Shown one piece after another: positions 14,784 to 24,666 of a stretch of DNA of 64,000 bases. Each line of letters opens with the position of its first letter. The stretch's first letter is position 1. The notes below the pieces were generated by a model. The model was not told the DNA's origin. It saw only the letters and a list, made by a program, of their open reading frames with translations, and did not search any database. This stretch comes from Vulcanimicrobiota bacterium (GTDB lineage Bacteria > Vulcanimicrobiota > Vulcanimicrobiia > Vulcanimicrobiales > Vulcanimicrobiaceae): the NCBI GenBank assembly GCA_003161435.1, contig PMOS01000011.1, forward strand, positions 1-64,000, read 5' to 3'. The position numbers and the translations under genes were made by a program.

Positions 14784-16565
14784 ATGATCAGCGCCCAGCC
14801 TGCGACCGGCGAGCCGACCGTTCCCGCCCTCACGATGACCGCGGCCTTCGAGGGGATCGAGGGCTCGTATTCGCACGCCGTGCTCGAGGCGTATGCGGGG
14901 CGGCGCGGCGTGACGTTCGTGCCGGTGGGGTGCTCGTCGTACCGGGCGGTCGCGCACGCCGTGCTGTCGGGGCGGGCCGACCTCGGCTTGCTGCCGATCG
15001 ACAACGCGATCGCCGGCACCATTCGCGAAGGCTACGATGTCCTGGCCGAGTACGAGCTCGACCTGCTTGCCGAGATCACCTGGCGGATGGACCATCGCCT
15101 GCTCGGCGTGCCGGGCGCGACCTTGGCGGGGCTGCGCGAGATCGACTCCCATCCCGTCGTGCTGGCGGAATGCGGCCGCTTCCTGGGCGGCCTGACCGAC
15201 GTGCGGCGCGTCCCCGTACCCGATACCGGGATCGCGGCCCGCGACGTCGCTGCCGAGGGCAGTCCGGCGCGCGGTGCGATCGCTTCGGCCGATGCCGCCC
15301 AGCGCTACGGTTTGATCGAGCTCGCGAACACGATTGCCGACCATCCCGACAACTTCACCCGCTTCATCCTGTTCCGCGCGCCGGCCGCGCTCGGACCCGC
15401 CTCGGAGTTCGAACCGGCCGAAGACTTCGGCGTTCGTAAGACGTCGCTCGTGTTCGCGGTCGCCGACACACCCGGCGCGCTGGGCCGCTGTCTCTCGGTG
15501 CTCGGCGCGCACGGGCTGAACGTCTCGAAGCTCGATTCGAAGACGCGGCTCGGCTCGGCCGGCCAGTCGTCGTTCTACGTCGACGTCGACGGCGACGTGC
15601 GCGAAGAGCGATTCGCCGACGCGTTGCGCGAACTCAGCGAGGTGACGGTCGCGCTGCACGTGATCGGCACATACGACGCGTCGGCCGCGCCGCCGCGGAC
15701 CCGGCGCGCGCCCGTTGTGGTGGTCGACAACGCGCCGGCGGTCACGCCGAAGCCCGCCAAGAACGCGTTCCCGAAGGTGACGCGCGCCGACGAGCACGCG
15801 CGTGCGCGCGTCGCGATCGGCGACATTGTCGTCGGCGACGGCCACTTCGTCGTCGTCGGCGGCCCGTGCAGCGTCGAGTCGCGCGAGCAGATCCTCGCGA
15901 CGGCGGAGGCGGTCGCGGCGCACGGCGCCGTGATGTTGCGCGGCGGCGCGTTCAAGCCGCGAACCTCGCCGTATGCGTTCCAGGGTTTGGGCTGGGAGGG
16001 CGTGTCGCTGCTGGCGGAAGCGGGGCGCGCGAGCGGTTTACCGATCGTGAGCGAGGTGATGAGCGTCGAACAGGTGGAGCGCATGGCGGCCAGCGTCGAC
16101 GTGCTCCAGATCGGCGCGCGCAACATGCAGAACTTCGACTTGCTCAAAGCGGTCGGCAAGACCGAACGGCCGATCCTGCTCAAGCGCGGGATGGCGGCGT
16201 CGATCGACGAGTTGCTGTCGGCGGCGGAGTACATTCTCGCCGAAGGCAACCCCAACGTCATCTTGTGCGAGCGGGGCATTCGCACGTTCGAAACCGCGAC
16301 GCGCAATACGCTCGATCTGTCGGCGATCCCGGTGCTGCGCGAGCGAACCCATTTACCGGTCATGGTCGATCCGTCGCACGGTGTCGGCGTGCGCCGGTGG
16401 ATCGGGCCGCTCTGCCTGGCGGCGAAAGCCGTCGGCGCGCACGGATTGCTCATCGAGGTGCATCCCAACCCCAGCGAGGCCAAGAGCGACGCCGATCAAG
16501 CGCTCACCTTCGGCGACTTCGAGCGCGTCATGGAAGCGCTCGCGCAGGTGCCGCAACTGGCCTGA
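14784..16565 (+). CDS. prephenate dehydratase fused to DAHP synthase
   Basis: A 593-residue bifunctional enzyme. Residues 20-205 are prephenate dehydratase, starting FEGIEGSYSHAV and holding the catalytic Thr-Arg-Phe in NFTRFILF. Residues 215-300 are an ACT domain (TPGALGRCLSVLGAHGLNVSKLDSK); KLDSKTR stands where the Phe-binding ESRP motif usually is. Residues 335-590 are a type I-beta DAHP synthase (VVGGPCSVES, KPRTSPYAFQG, QIGARNMQN, LLKRGMAAS, DPSHGVG). The first and last dedicated Phe-pathway steps are thus joined to one ACT sensor, so Phe could control entry flux. No chorismate mutase is present. GGAGAG precedes the ATG. It is under the leader attenuator. Confidence 0.93.
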   Translation: MISAQPATGEPTVPALTMTAAFEGIEGSYSHAVLEAYAGRRGVTFVPVGCSSYRAVAHAVLSGRADLGLLPIDNAIAGTIREGYDVLAEYELDLLAEITWRMDHRLLGVPGATLAGLREIDSHPVVLAECGRFLGGLTDVRRVPVPDTGIAARDVAAEGSPARGAIASADAAQRYGLIELANTIADHPDNFTRFILFRAPAALGPASEFEPAEDFGVRKTSLVFAVADTPGALGRCLSVLGAHGLNVSKLDSKTRLGSAGQSSFYVDVDGDVREERFADALRELSEVTVALHVIGTYDASAAPPRTRRAPVVVVDNAPAVTPKPAKNAFPKVTRADEHARARVAIGDIVVGDGHFVVVGGPCSVESREQILATAEAVAAHGAVMLRGGAFKPRTSPYAFQGLGWEGVSLLAEAGRASGLPIVSEVMSVEQVERMAASVDVLQIGARNMQNFDLLKAVGKTERPILLKRGMAASIDELLSAAEYILAEGNPNVILCERGIRTFETATRNTLDLSAIPVLRERTHLPVMVDPSHGVGVRRWIGPLCLAAKAVGAHGLLIEVHPNPSEAKSDADQALTFGDFERVMEALAQVPQLA

Positions 16566-16639
16566 CGAGCGGGTCAGAACGCGGGGGACCGCGGCGCCCG
16601 GAACGAACAAGCAGGTTCGCCCGATCAGGAGACCCGCCG

Positions 16640-17425
16640 ATGACCGCAACCGCCGCTGCTCCGAGCACGACCGAATCAGTCCCCATGCGAGCGCGCGTCA
16701 GCGCCGAGGAGTGGCAGGCCCGCGTCGACCTCGCCGCCGCGTACCGCCTGGTCGCGCACTACGGTTGGGACGACCTCATCTTCACCCACATCTCGGCGCG
16801 CGTCCCGGGCCCCGAGCATCATTTTTTGATCAACCCGTACGGGATGCTCTTCCACGAGATCACGGCGTCGAGCTTGCTCAAGGTCGACCTCGACGGCAAC
16901 CTCATCGAGCCGACGGAATATCACTTCAATCCGGCCGGGTTCACGATCCATAGCGCCGTGCACGCGGCGCGCGAGGACGCGAAGTGCGTGCTGCATCTGC
17001 ACAGCGTCGCCGGCGTCGCCGTGTCGTGTCAGGAAGGCGGGTTGCTCCCGATCAACCAGACCGCCATGCTGCTCAACGGCCAGATCGCGCACCACGAGTA
17101 CGAGGGCGTCGCGCTCGAGCTCGACGAGCGCCCGCGCCTGGTCGCCGACCTGGGCACGAAGAACGTGATGCTGCTGCGCAACCACGGGACGCTGACCTGC
17201 GGCGAGAGCGTTGCCGAAGCGTTTCTCGTCATGTACTTCTTCGAGCGCGCCTGCGCGACGCAGGTCGCCGCGCAAGCCGGCGGGGCGCAATTGCACTACC
17301 CGTCGCCCGAAGTGCAAGAAGTCGTGCGGCGCCAAGCACAGTTTGGTATCGCCGGCGTCGCAAAGCTCGCCTGGGGCGCGCAACTGCGAATGCTCGACGC
17401 GAAGGACCCGAGCTACAAAACCTAA
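16640..17425 (+). CDS. class II aldolase/adducin family protein
   Basis: A 261-residue protein with a good AGGAGA site before the ATG at 16640. The family features are present: YGWDDLIFTHISARVP, the metal-binding HLH in CVLHLHSVAG, and a third His in RNHGTLTCG. Members cleave or epimerise sugar phosphates (FucA, AraD) or act on other hydroxy-acids; many soil paralogues have no known substrate. The N-terminal 15 residues are a variable Ala/Thr tail. It is close to the next gene (10 bases), so it is probably cotranscribed with the glutathionyl-hydroquinone reductase. Confidence 0.85.
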   Translation: MTATAAAPSTTESVPMRARVSAEEWQARVDLAAAYRLVAHYGWDDLIFTHISARVPGPEHHFLINPYGMLFHEITASSLLKVDLDGNLIEPTEYHFNPAGFTIHSAVHAAREDAKCVLHLHSVAGVAVSCQEGGLLPINQTAMLLNGQIAHHEYEGVALELDERPRLVADLGTKNVMLLRNHGTLTCGESVAEAFLVMYFFERACATQVAAQAGGAQLHYPSPEVQEVVRRQAQFGIAGVAKLAWGAQLRMLDAKDPSYKT

Positions 17426-17435
17426 CCCACGGGCG

Positions 17436-18374
17436 ATGAGCGTCAAAGCGCAGTTCCCGGATGAGTCGGTCGCGGGCCGCTTCGTGCGGCAGGGCGACGC
17501 GTTTCGCGATTGGGTCCGCGCCGACGGCAGCTCGCCCTACGCGGTCGAGTCGGGGCGGTATCATCTGTACGTCTCGTTGGCCTGTCCGTGGGCGCATCGC
17601 ACGATCATCGTGCGCGCGCTCAAGGGCCTCGAGGATGCGATCGGGATGACCGTCGTCGATCCGATCCGCGACGATCTGGGCTGGGCGTTCCGCGACGGTG
17701 ACGGCGACACGACCGACCCCGTCAACGGCTTCGCATACCTGGCCGAAGCGTATCGTGCGACCGACCCCGCCTACCATGGCCGGGTGACGGTTCCCGTCCT
17801 GTGGGACACGCAGACCAAACGCATCGTGAGCAACTCCGACGACGACATCATGCGCATGTTCGAGACGGAGTTCGATCGCCTCGCGCGCCATGACGTCGAC
17901 CTTTATCCGCGCGAGCACCACGCCGAGATCGAGCAACTCAACGAGCTGATCTACCAAACGGTCAACGACGGCGTCTACCAGGCCGGCTTCGCAGCGACGC
18001 AGGCTGCCTACGAGCCGCCCGCGTACCGCGTGTTCGAAACACTCGATCTGCTCGACGCGCGCCTCGCCGAGCGCCGCTATCTCTTCGGCCGCGTTCCGCT
18101 CGAAACCGATTGGCGGCTGTTCGTGACGCTGGTGCGCTTCGATGCGGTGTACTTCGGCCATTTCAAGTGCAACCTGCGCCGCATCGCCGATTATCCGAAC
18201 TTATCGGGTTATCTGCGCGACCTCTACCAAGTGCGCGGCGTCGCGGACACGGTCAACTTCGATCACATCAAGCGCCACTACTACGGGACGCACGATGAGA
18301 TCAACCCGACCCGCATCGTGCCGATCGGCCCGCTGCAGAATCTCGCCGCACCGCACCACCGTAACGCCCTCTAA
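17436..18374 (+). CDS. glutathionyl-hydroquinone reductase (Xi-class GST, YqjG/ECM4)
   Basis: A 312-residue member of the Xi-class glutathione transferases. The catalytic motif is SLACPWAHRTIIVR, with the Cys that attacks glutathionyl-hydroquinones. FRDWVRADG upstream and VPVLWDTQTKRIVSNSDDDIMRMF (thioredoxin-like domain) are typical. The C-terminal helical domain contains VYQAGFA and DWRLFVTLVRFDAVYFGHFKCN. The enzyme removes glutathione from quinol adducts, which fits a strain that oxidises aromatics. A weak stem (18468-18485) with a T-run follows the stop. Confidence 0.9.
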   Translation: MSVKAQFPDESVAGRFVRQGDAFRDWVRADGSSPYAVESGRYHLYVSLACPWAHRTIIVRALKGLEDAIGMTVVDPIRDDLGWAFRDGDGDTTDPVNGFAYLAEAYRATDPAYHGRVTVPVLWDTQTKRIVSNSDDDIMRMFETEFDRLARHDVDLYPREHHAEIEQLNELIYQTVNDGVYQAGFAATQAAYEPPAYRVFETLDLLDARLAERRYLFGRVPLETDWRLFVTLVRFDAVYFGHFKCNLRRIADYPNLSGYLRDLYQVRGVADTVNFDHIKRHYYGTHDEINPTRIVPIGPLQNLAAPHHRNAL

Positions 18375-18675
18375 GGCGCTCTACCGCACTCGCCTCGCGC
18401 GCTGCCTTACCTGGCACCGTAGGCGGACGGCGGAGTCGGAGCCGGTCCAGTCCACCGAGTCGCGTTGGCCATCGCCGTAATGGCGAAACGCTCTTTTTAT
18501 AGACGCATTACCTTTCCGCATCGATCCGGAACAAATCGGTATGAGTCTCGGGACGGCGCCGTGCTATCCAGGTCGGGAGCGCGACCACGGGACTTTCGGA
18601 ACCGGTTGCAAACGTACGGCGCAGCCGGCGTTCCAAGGAAGCGCGGTAGCGACCTGTGAAAACGTTCGACTGGTA
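18375..18675. other. intergenic region upstream of the lig operon
   Basis: About 300 bases. A small stem (CGCCGTAATGGCG at 18473-18485) followed by a T-run at 18494-18498 may end the upstream gene. The promoter of the lig operon must lie here. I see TATAGA at 18498 but no matching -35, and no copy of the GntR-site motif TGGATCCA. Confidence 0.4.
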
Positions 18676-19386
18676 ATGAGCGGCATCGTCGTCAGGAACA
18701 TCGAGCGGTCGGCACTCGACCGCCTCGCCCCGCTGGGGGAAGCGGGGGTTGCTACCGTCCATGAGGCACTCGGCCGCATCGGACTGATGGCGTCGTACCT
18801 GCGCCCGATCTATCCCGGAGCATCGATCGTCGGGAACGCCGTCACCGTTACGGTCGCCCCGGGCGACAATACGACGATCCACGTCGCCGTGGAGCTGTGC
18901 CAGGAGGGCGACGTCATCGTCATCGCCCCGACGTCGCCGTGCGAAGACGGATACTTCGGCGATCTGTTCGGCGGCGCGCTCAACGCGCGCGGCGTGCGCG
19001 GTGTGATCCTCGAAGCGGGTTGTCGCGACGTGCGGAGCCTCAAGGAGATGGGCTTCCCGGTCTGGTCGAAGGCCGTTTTCGCGCAAGGGACCGTCAAGGA
19101 GACGATGGGTGACGTCAACCTTCCGCTGGTCTGCGCGGGCCAGCGCGTCGAGCCCGGCGATGCGATCGTTGCCGACGACGACGGCGTGCTGGTCGTACCG
19201 CGCGCGCGAATCGACGAAGCGCGCGACGCCGCGGCGGCGCGGATCGAGAAGGAAGAACGCAATCGCCTGCGCTTCGCGTCCGGCGAGGTCGGCTTGGACG
19301 TATACGGAATGCGCGAGCGGCTCATCGCGAAGGGTTTGACGTATTACGACGACGCAGGCGCGTACGCGAACCGGAAGCGCACATGA
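18676..19386 (+). CDS. ligK: 4-carboxy-4-hydroxy-2-oxoadipate aldolase (RraA fold)
   Basis: A 236-residue RraA-like protein. The conserved core is GVRGVILEAGCRDVRSLKEMGFPVW, whose Arg and Asp bind substrate and metal. DDDGVLVVPRARIDEA follows. In the 4,5-cleavage pathway this enzyme splits 4-carboxy-4-hydroxy-2-oxoadipate into pyruvate and oxaloacetate, the last step. The next gene starts four bases before its stop, and six further pathway genes follow, which separates it from RNase E regulators of the same fold. The frame is open upstream, but the ATG at 18676 gives the normal length. Confidence 0.88.
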   Translation: MSGIVVRNIERSALDRLAPLGEAGVATVHEALGRIGLMASYLRPIYPGASIVGNAVTVTVAPGDNTTIHVAVELCQEGDVIVIAPTSPCEDGYFGDLFGGALNARGVRGVILEAGCRDVRSLKEMGFPVWSKAVFAQGTVKETMGDVNLPLVCAGQRVEPGDAIVADDDGVLVVPRARIDEARDAAAARIEKEERNRLRFASGEVGLDVYGMRERLIAKGLTYYDDAGAYANRKRT

Positions 19387-20483
19387 ACCCGACGCCGATT
19401 CCGTGCACGCTGATGCGTGGCGGCACGTCGAAGGGCCCGTTCTTCTTGGCGTCCGATTTGCCGGCCGATCGCGCCTTGCGCGATCGGGTGTTGCTCGCGG
19501 TAATGGGTTCGCCGGACGCGCGCCAGATCGACGGGATTGGCGGTGCGGATACGCTGACCAGCAAAGTTGCGGTGATCGGTCCGTCCACCCGCCCTGATGC
19601 CGACGTCGACTACCTCTTCTTGCAGGTCGTCGTCGACGAACCGCGCGTCGATGAGTCGCAGAACTGCGGGAACATGCTGGCCGGGGTCGGCCCGTTCGCG
19701 ATCGAGCACGGTCTCGTTCCGGCCGCCGCCGGCGTCACGGCGGTGCGGATCCACATGGTCAATACGGCGAGCGTCGCCGTAGCCCACGTGCAGACGCCGG
19801 GAGGCCGCGTGCAGTACGACGGCGACGCGCGCATCGACGGCGTCCCCGGCACCGCGGCGCCGATCGTGATCGACTTCCTCGACATCGCCGGGGGCAGCAC
19901 CGGCGGCGCGCTGCTGCCGACCGGCCACGCGCGCGACGTCGTCGAGGGTATTGAAGCCACCTTGATCGACAACGGTATGCCGGTCGTCGTGATGCGCGCG
20001 GCGGACTTCGGCAAGACCGGGCACGAGTCGCCCGATGAGCTCGAGGCCGACGCGGCGCTCAAGGCGCGCGTCGAGGCGGTTCGGCTCGCCGCCGGGCGTC
20101 TGATGAACCTCGGCGACGTCGCCAAGAAGACCGTGCCGAAGATGTGTCTGGTCGCGGCGCCGTCCAACGGCGGCGCGGTTTCCACCCGCAACTTCATCCC
20201 GCACAAGGTGCACAAGGCGATCGGCGTGTTCGGTGCGGTCAGCGTCGCAACGGCGTGCGCCTACCCCGGAACGATCGCGGCCGAGATCGCCGGGGACGGT
20301 GCGCAGCTCGGCGCGCGCAGCCTGGAGATCGAGCATCCGACCGGGTTCTTCACCGTCGAGATGACGCTGGTGGACGACGGCGGCAAACCGCGCGTCGAAC
20401 GGTCGGCGCTGCTGCGCACCGCGCGCGTCCTGATGGCCGGTGACGTCTTCGTACCGGGCGACGTATGGGACGGAGCCGCATGA
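19383..20483 (+). CDS. galD: 4-oxalomesaconate tautomerase (PrpF family)
   Basis: A 366-residue PrpF/GalD-type isomerase. It begins PIPCTLMRGGTSKGPFF, the family signature, and has ESQNCGNMLAGVGPFAIE with the catalytic Cys plus GSTGGALLPTGHARD. GalD and LigU interconvert keto and enol (or double-bond) isomers of 4-oxalomesaconate before hydration. It overlaps ligK and the following hydratase gene by four bases each, so translation is coupled. LigU would be the name in Sphingobium. The exact isomer handled cannot be told from sequence. Confidence 0.87.
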   Translation: MNPTPIPCTLMRGGTSKGPFFLASDLPADRALRDRVLLAVMGSPDARQIDGIGGADTLTSKVAVIGPSTRPDADVDYLFLQVVVDEPRVDESQNCGNMLAGVGPFAIEHGLVPAAAGVTAVRIHMVNTASVAVAHVQTPGGRVQYDGDARIDGVPGTAAPIVIDFLDIAGGSTGGALLPTGHARDVVEGIEATLIDNGMPVVVMRAADFGKTGHESPDELEADAALKARVEAVRLAAGRLMNLGDVAKKTVPKMCLVAAPSNGGAVSTRNFIPHKVHKAIGVFGAVSVATACAYPGTIAAEIAGDGAQLGARSLEIEHPTGFFTVEMTLVDDGGKPRVERSALLRTARVLMAGDVFVPGDVWDGAA

Positions 20484-21499
20484 TCATCGACTGCCACGGC
20501 CACTACACCACGGCCCCGCCGGCGCTGCAGGCATTTCGCGACGCTCAGATCGCGGCGCTGGAAGGTTCGTCTGAACCGCCGTCGCTCGAAAGTATCCGCA
20601 TCAGCGACGACGAGATCCGTCAAAGCCTGGAAGGCGCGCAGCTCAAGCTTCAGCGTGAGCGCGGTACCGATCTCACGATCTTCTCGCCGCGCGCGTCGGC
20701 GATGGGGCACCATATCGGCGACGAGCAGACGAGCGCGCAGTGGACGCGGGCGTGCAACGATCTCATCGCGCGCGTGTGCGGGCTCTATCCGGAGAATTTC
20801 GTCGGCGTCTGCCAATTGCCCCAATCGCCGGGCGTGCCGCCCGCCAACAGCGTGCGCGAGCTGGAACGCTGCGTCGACGAGCTGGGCTTCATCGGCTGCA
20901 ACCTCAATCCCGATCCGTCCGGCGGGCGCTGGGACGGGCCGCCGTTGACCGACCGCGCATGGTATCCGCTCTACGAGAAGATGGTCGAGCTCGACGTCCC
21001 GGCGATGGTCCACGTCAGCGCGTCGTGCAACCCGAACTTCCACACCACCGGCGCACATTACATCAACGGCGACACGACCGCGTTCATGCAGTTCCTGACG
21101 TCGGATCTGTTCCGCGACTTCCCGGCGCTGCGCTTCGTGATCCCGCACGGCGGCGGCGCGGTGCCGTATCATTGGGGCCGCTACCGCGGGATCGCGCAAG
21201 ACCTCAAGCGGCCGCCGCTCGCCGAGCTGTTGCTGGAGAACGTCTTCTTCGACAGCTGCGTGTACCATCAGCCCGGGATCGATCTGCTGCTGCGCGTCAT
21301 CCCGGCCGAAAACATCCTGTTCGGCTCCGAGCTGCTGGGCGCGGTGCGTGGCGTCGATCCCGAGTCGGGGCACTACTTCGACGATACGAAGCGCTACTTC
21401 GACGCGCTCGAATTGAGCGCGGAGACGCGCAGCCAGATCTTCGAAGCCAACGCGTACCGCGTCTACCCGCGGCTGCGCGCCAAGCTCGCCGCACGGTAA
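20480..21499 (+). CDS. ligJ: 4-oxalomesaconate hydratase (amidohydrolase 2 family)
   Basis: A 339-residue amidohydrolase-fold protein starting MIIDCHGHYTTAPPALQAF, with the two metal-binding His in CHGH. Further signatures are LNPDPSGGRWDGPPLTDRAWYPLYEKM, FVIPHGGGAVPYHWGR and a C-terminal DDTKRYF segment, as in LigJ/GalB-type hydratases. It adds water to 4-oxalomesaconate to give the aldolase substrate. The ATG at 20480 overlaps the galD stop in ATGA, so the slightly longer in-frame start upstream is rejected. Neighbours on both sides belong to the same pathway. Confidence 0.88.
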   Translation: MIIDCHGHYTTAPPALQAFRDAQIAALEGSSEPPSLESIRISDDEIRQSLEGAQLKLQRERGTDLTIFSPRASAMGHHIGDEQTSAQWTRACNDLIARVCGLYPENFVGVCQLPQSPGVPPANSVRELERCVDELGFIGCNLNPDPSGGRWDGPPLTDRAWYPLYEKMVELDVPAMVHVSASCNPNFHTTGAHYINGDTTAFMQFLTSDLFRDFPALRFVIPHGGGAVPYHWGRYRGIAQDLKRPPLAELLLENVFFDSCVYHQPGIDLLLRVIPAENILFGSELLGAVRGVDPESGHYFDDTKRYFDALELSAETRSQIFEANAYRVYPRLRAKLAAR

Positions 21500-21507
21500 C
21501 CCGCTGC

Positions 21508-22385
21508 ATGGATGCCGACTACCGGCCGTTTGACCCCAACCCGTCCAAACCGCGCTTCACACCGCCGCCGGGCGCCGTCGATGCGCACTGCCACGTCTTC
21601 GGGCCGGCGGACACGTTCCCGTACGCGCCCGAACGCAAGTACACGCCGTGTGACGCGCCCAAGGAGAAGCTGTTCGAGCTCCGCGACTTCCTGGGCCTGA
21701 GCCGCAACGTCATCGTTCAGGCGAGCTGCCACGGCCGCGACAACACGGCGATGGTCGACGCGTTGCAGGCCGCCGGCGGCAGAGCGACCGGGATCGCCGT
21801 CGTCGGGCCGGACGTGACCGCCGAGGAGCTCGCGGCGCTCGACGCGGCGGGCGTGCGCGGCGTGCGCTTCAACTTCGTCAAGCGTCTCGTCGACGCGACG
21901 CCGCGCGAGAACTACCTGCGCATCGCCGACAAGATCACGCGGCTGGGCTGGCACATCGTCGTCTACTTCGAAGCGCCCGAGCTCGAGTCGCTCACGCCGT
22001 TCCTCACCTCGCTCCCCGCGACGCTCGTCGTCGACCACATGGGCCGGCCCGACGTCGCCAAGGGCGTCGATCATCCGGACTTCCAGCGTTTCGTGCGGTT
22101 GCTGGCCGACCACGATAACATCTGGACGAAGGTGACCTGTCCCGAACGCCTGACGGTCGCCGGTCCGCCGTACGACGACGTCGTCCCCTTCGCGCGCACG
22201 CTGGTCGAGCGGTTTCCGGACCGCGTGCTGTGGGGAACCGATTGGCCGCATCCGAACATGACCTGGATCGTGCCCGACGACGGCGAGCTCATCGACATGA
22301 TCCCGCGCATCGCGACGACGGCGGCACAGCAGCGGGCCCTGCTGGTCGACAACCCCAACCGCCTCTACTGGCCCACGGAACGACA

Positions 22386-22389
<4 letters not shown>
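21508..22389 (+). CDS. ligI: 2-pyrone-4,6-dicarboxylate lactonase
   Basis: A 293-residue amidohydrolase. It opens PPPGAVDAHCHVFGPADTFPYAPERKYTP, a segment close to LigI, with the HxH pair. It continues with VIVQASCHGRDN, RGVRFNFVKRLVD, VVDHMGRPDV and VLWGTDWPHPN (catalytic Asp). LigI is one of the few metal-independent amidohydrolases and opens the pyrone ring to 4-oxalomesaconate. It starts eight bases after ligJ and overlaps ligA by four. Confidence 0.92.
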
Positions 22390-23706
<1,317 letters not shown>

Positions 23707-24666
23707 ATGAAGATCGCCCTCGCCGGGCAAGGCGCTTTTGGGGTCAAGCACCTCGAGGCGCTCGCCAACATCGACGGCGTCGACGTCATCTCGCTCGCCG
23801 GCGGTAGCGCTGCGAGTACCGCGGAAGTCGCGAAGACGTGGAACATCCCGCACTGGACAACCGAGCTCGCCGAGACGCTCGCGATCCCGGAGGTCGAAGC
23901 GGTAATTCTCGCGACCCCGACGCAGCTGCACGCTTCACAGGCCGAGCAGGTCATGCGCGCGGGGAAGCACGTCGAGATCGAGATCCCGATCGCGGACGAC
24001 CTCTCCGACGCCGAGCGGCTCGTTCACGTGCAGCGCGAAACCGGGGTGATTGCAATGGGCGGTCACACTCGGCGCTTCAACCCGAGCCACCAGTGGATCC
24101 ACAACCGCATCGTGGCCGGCGAGCTGAAGATCCAGCAGATGGACGTGCAGACGTACTTCTTCCGCCGCACGAACACCAACGCGCTGGGCAAGCCGCGCAG
24201 CTGGACAGATCATCTGCTGTGGCACCACGCGTGCCACACCGTCGATCTGTTCCAATATCAAACGGGCGAGACGGCTTCGCGCGCAGTCGGCGTTAAGGGA
24301 CCTATCCATCCCCAGCTCGGAATCGCGATGGACATGGGGATCGTGATGAAGGTCCCAGCCGGCGCGATCTGCACGCTCTCGCTCTCGTTCAACAATGAAG
24401 GTCCGTTCGGGACGTTCTTCCGGTACATCTGCGACAACGGCACCTACCTGGCGCGCTACGACGATCTGTTCGACGGCAACAACAACGCGATCGACCTCAG
24501 CGGCGTCGCGATATCGATGAACGGCATCGAGCTGCAGGACCGCGAGTTCATCGCGGCGATCCGCGAAAACCGCGAGCCCAACGCGAGCGTCGCTCAATGC
24601 CTGACGGCGATGCAAACCCTCGATCGAATCGAGCGCGATCTGGAGCGTGTCTGCGATGTTGCGTAA
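23707..24666 (+). CDS. ligC: 4-carboxy-2-hydroxymuconate-6-semialdehyde dehydrogenase
   Basis: A 319-residue Gfo/Idh/MocA-fold dehydrogenase. The NAD(P)-binding loop is ALAGQGAFGVKHLEAL, followed by the conserved EIPIADDLSDAERL segment and MGGHTRRFNPSHQWIHNRI. LigC members share HACHTVDLFQYQTGE. It oxidises the cyclised ring-cleavage product to 2-pyrone-4,6-dicarboxylate, the LigI substrate. No spacer separates it from ligB, and the next dehydrogenase gene overlaps its end by 11 bases. Confidence 0.92.
   Translation: MKIALAGQGAFGVKHLEALANIDGVDVISLAGGSAASTAEVAKTWNIPHWTTELAETLAIPEVEAVILATPTQLHASQAEQVMRAGKHVEIEIPIADDLSDAERLVHVQRETGVIAMGGHTRRFNPSHQWIHNRIVAGELKIQQMDVQTYFFRRTNTNALGKPRSWTDHLLWHHACHTVDLFQYQTGETASRAVGVKGPIHPQLGIAMDMGIVMKVPAGAICTLSLSFNNEGPFGTFFRYICDNGTYLARYDDLFDGNNNAIDLSGVAISMNGIELQDREFIAAIRENREPNASVAQCLTAMQTLDRIERDLERVCDVA

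Noticed and set aside
18676..19386. RraA as regulator of RNase E activity
   Set aside because: The fold is the same, but the position as first gene of a complete 4,5-cleavage operon and the conserved GCRD segment favour the aldolase.
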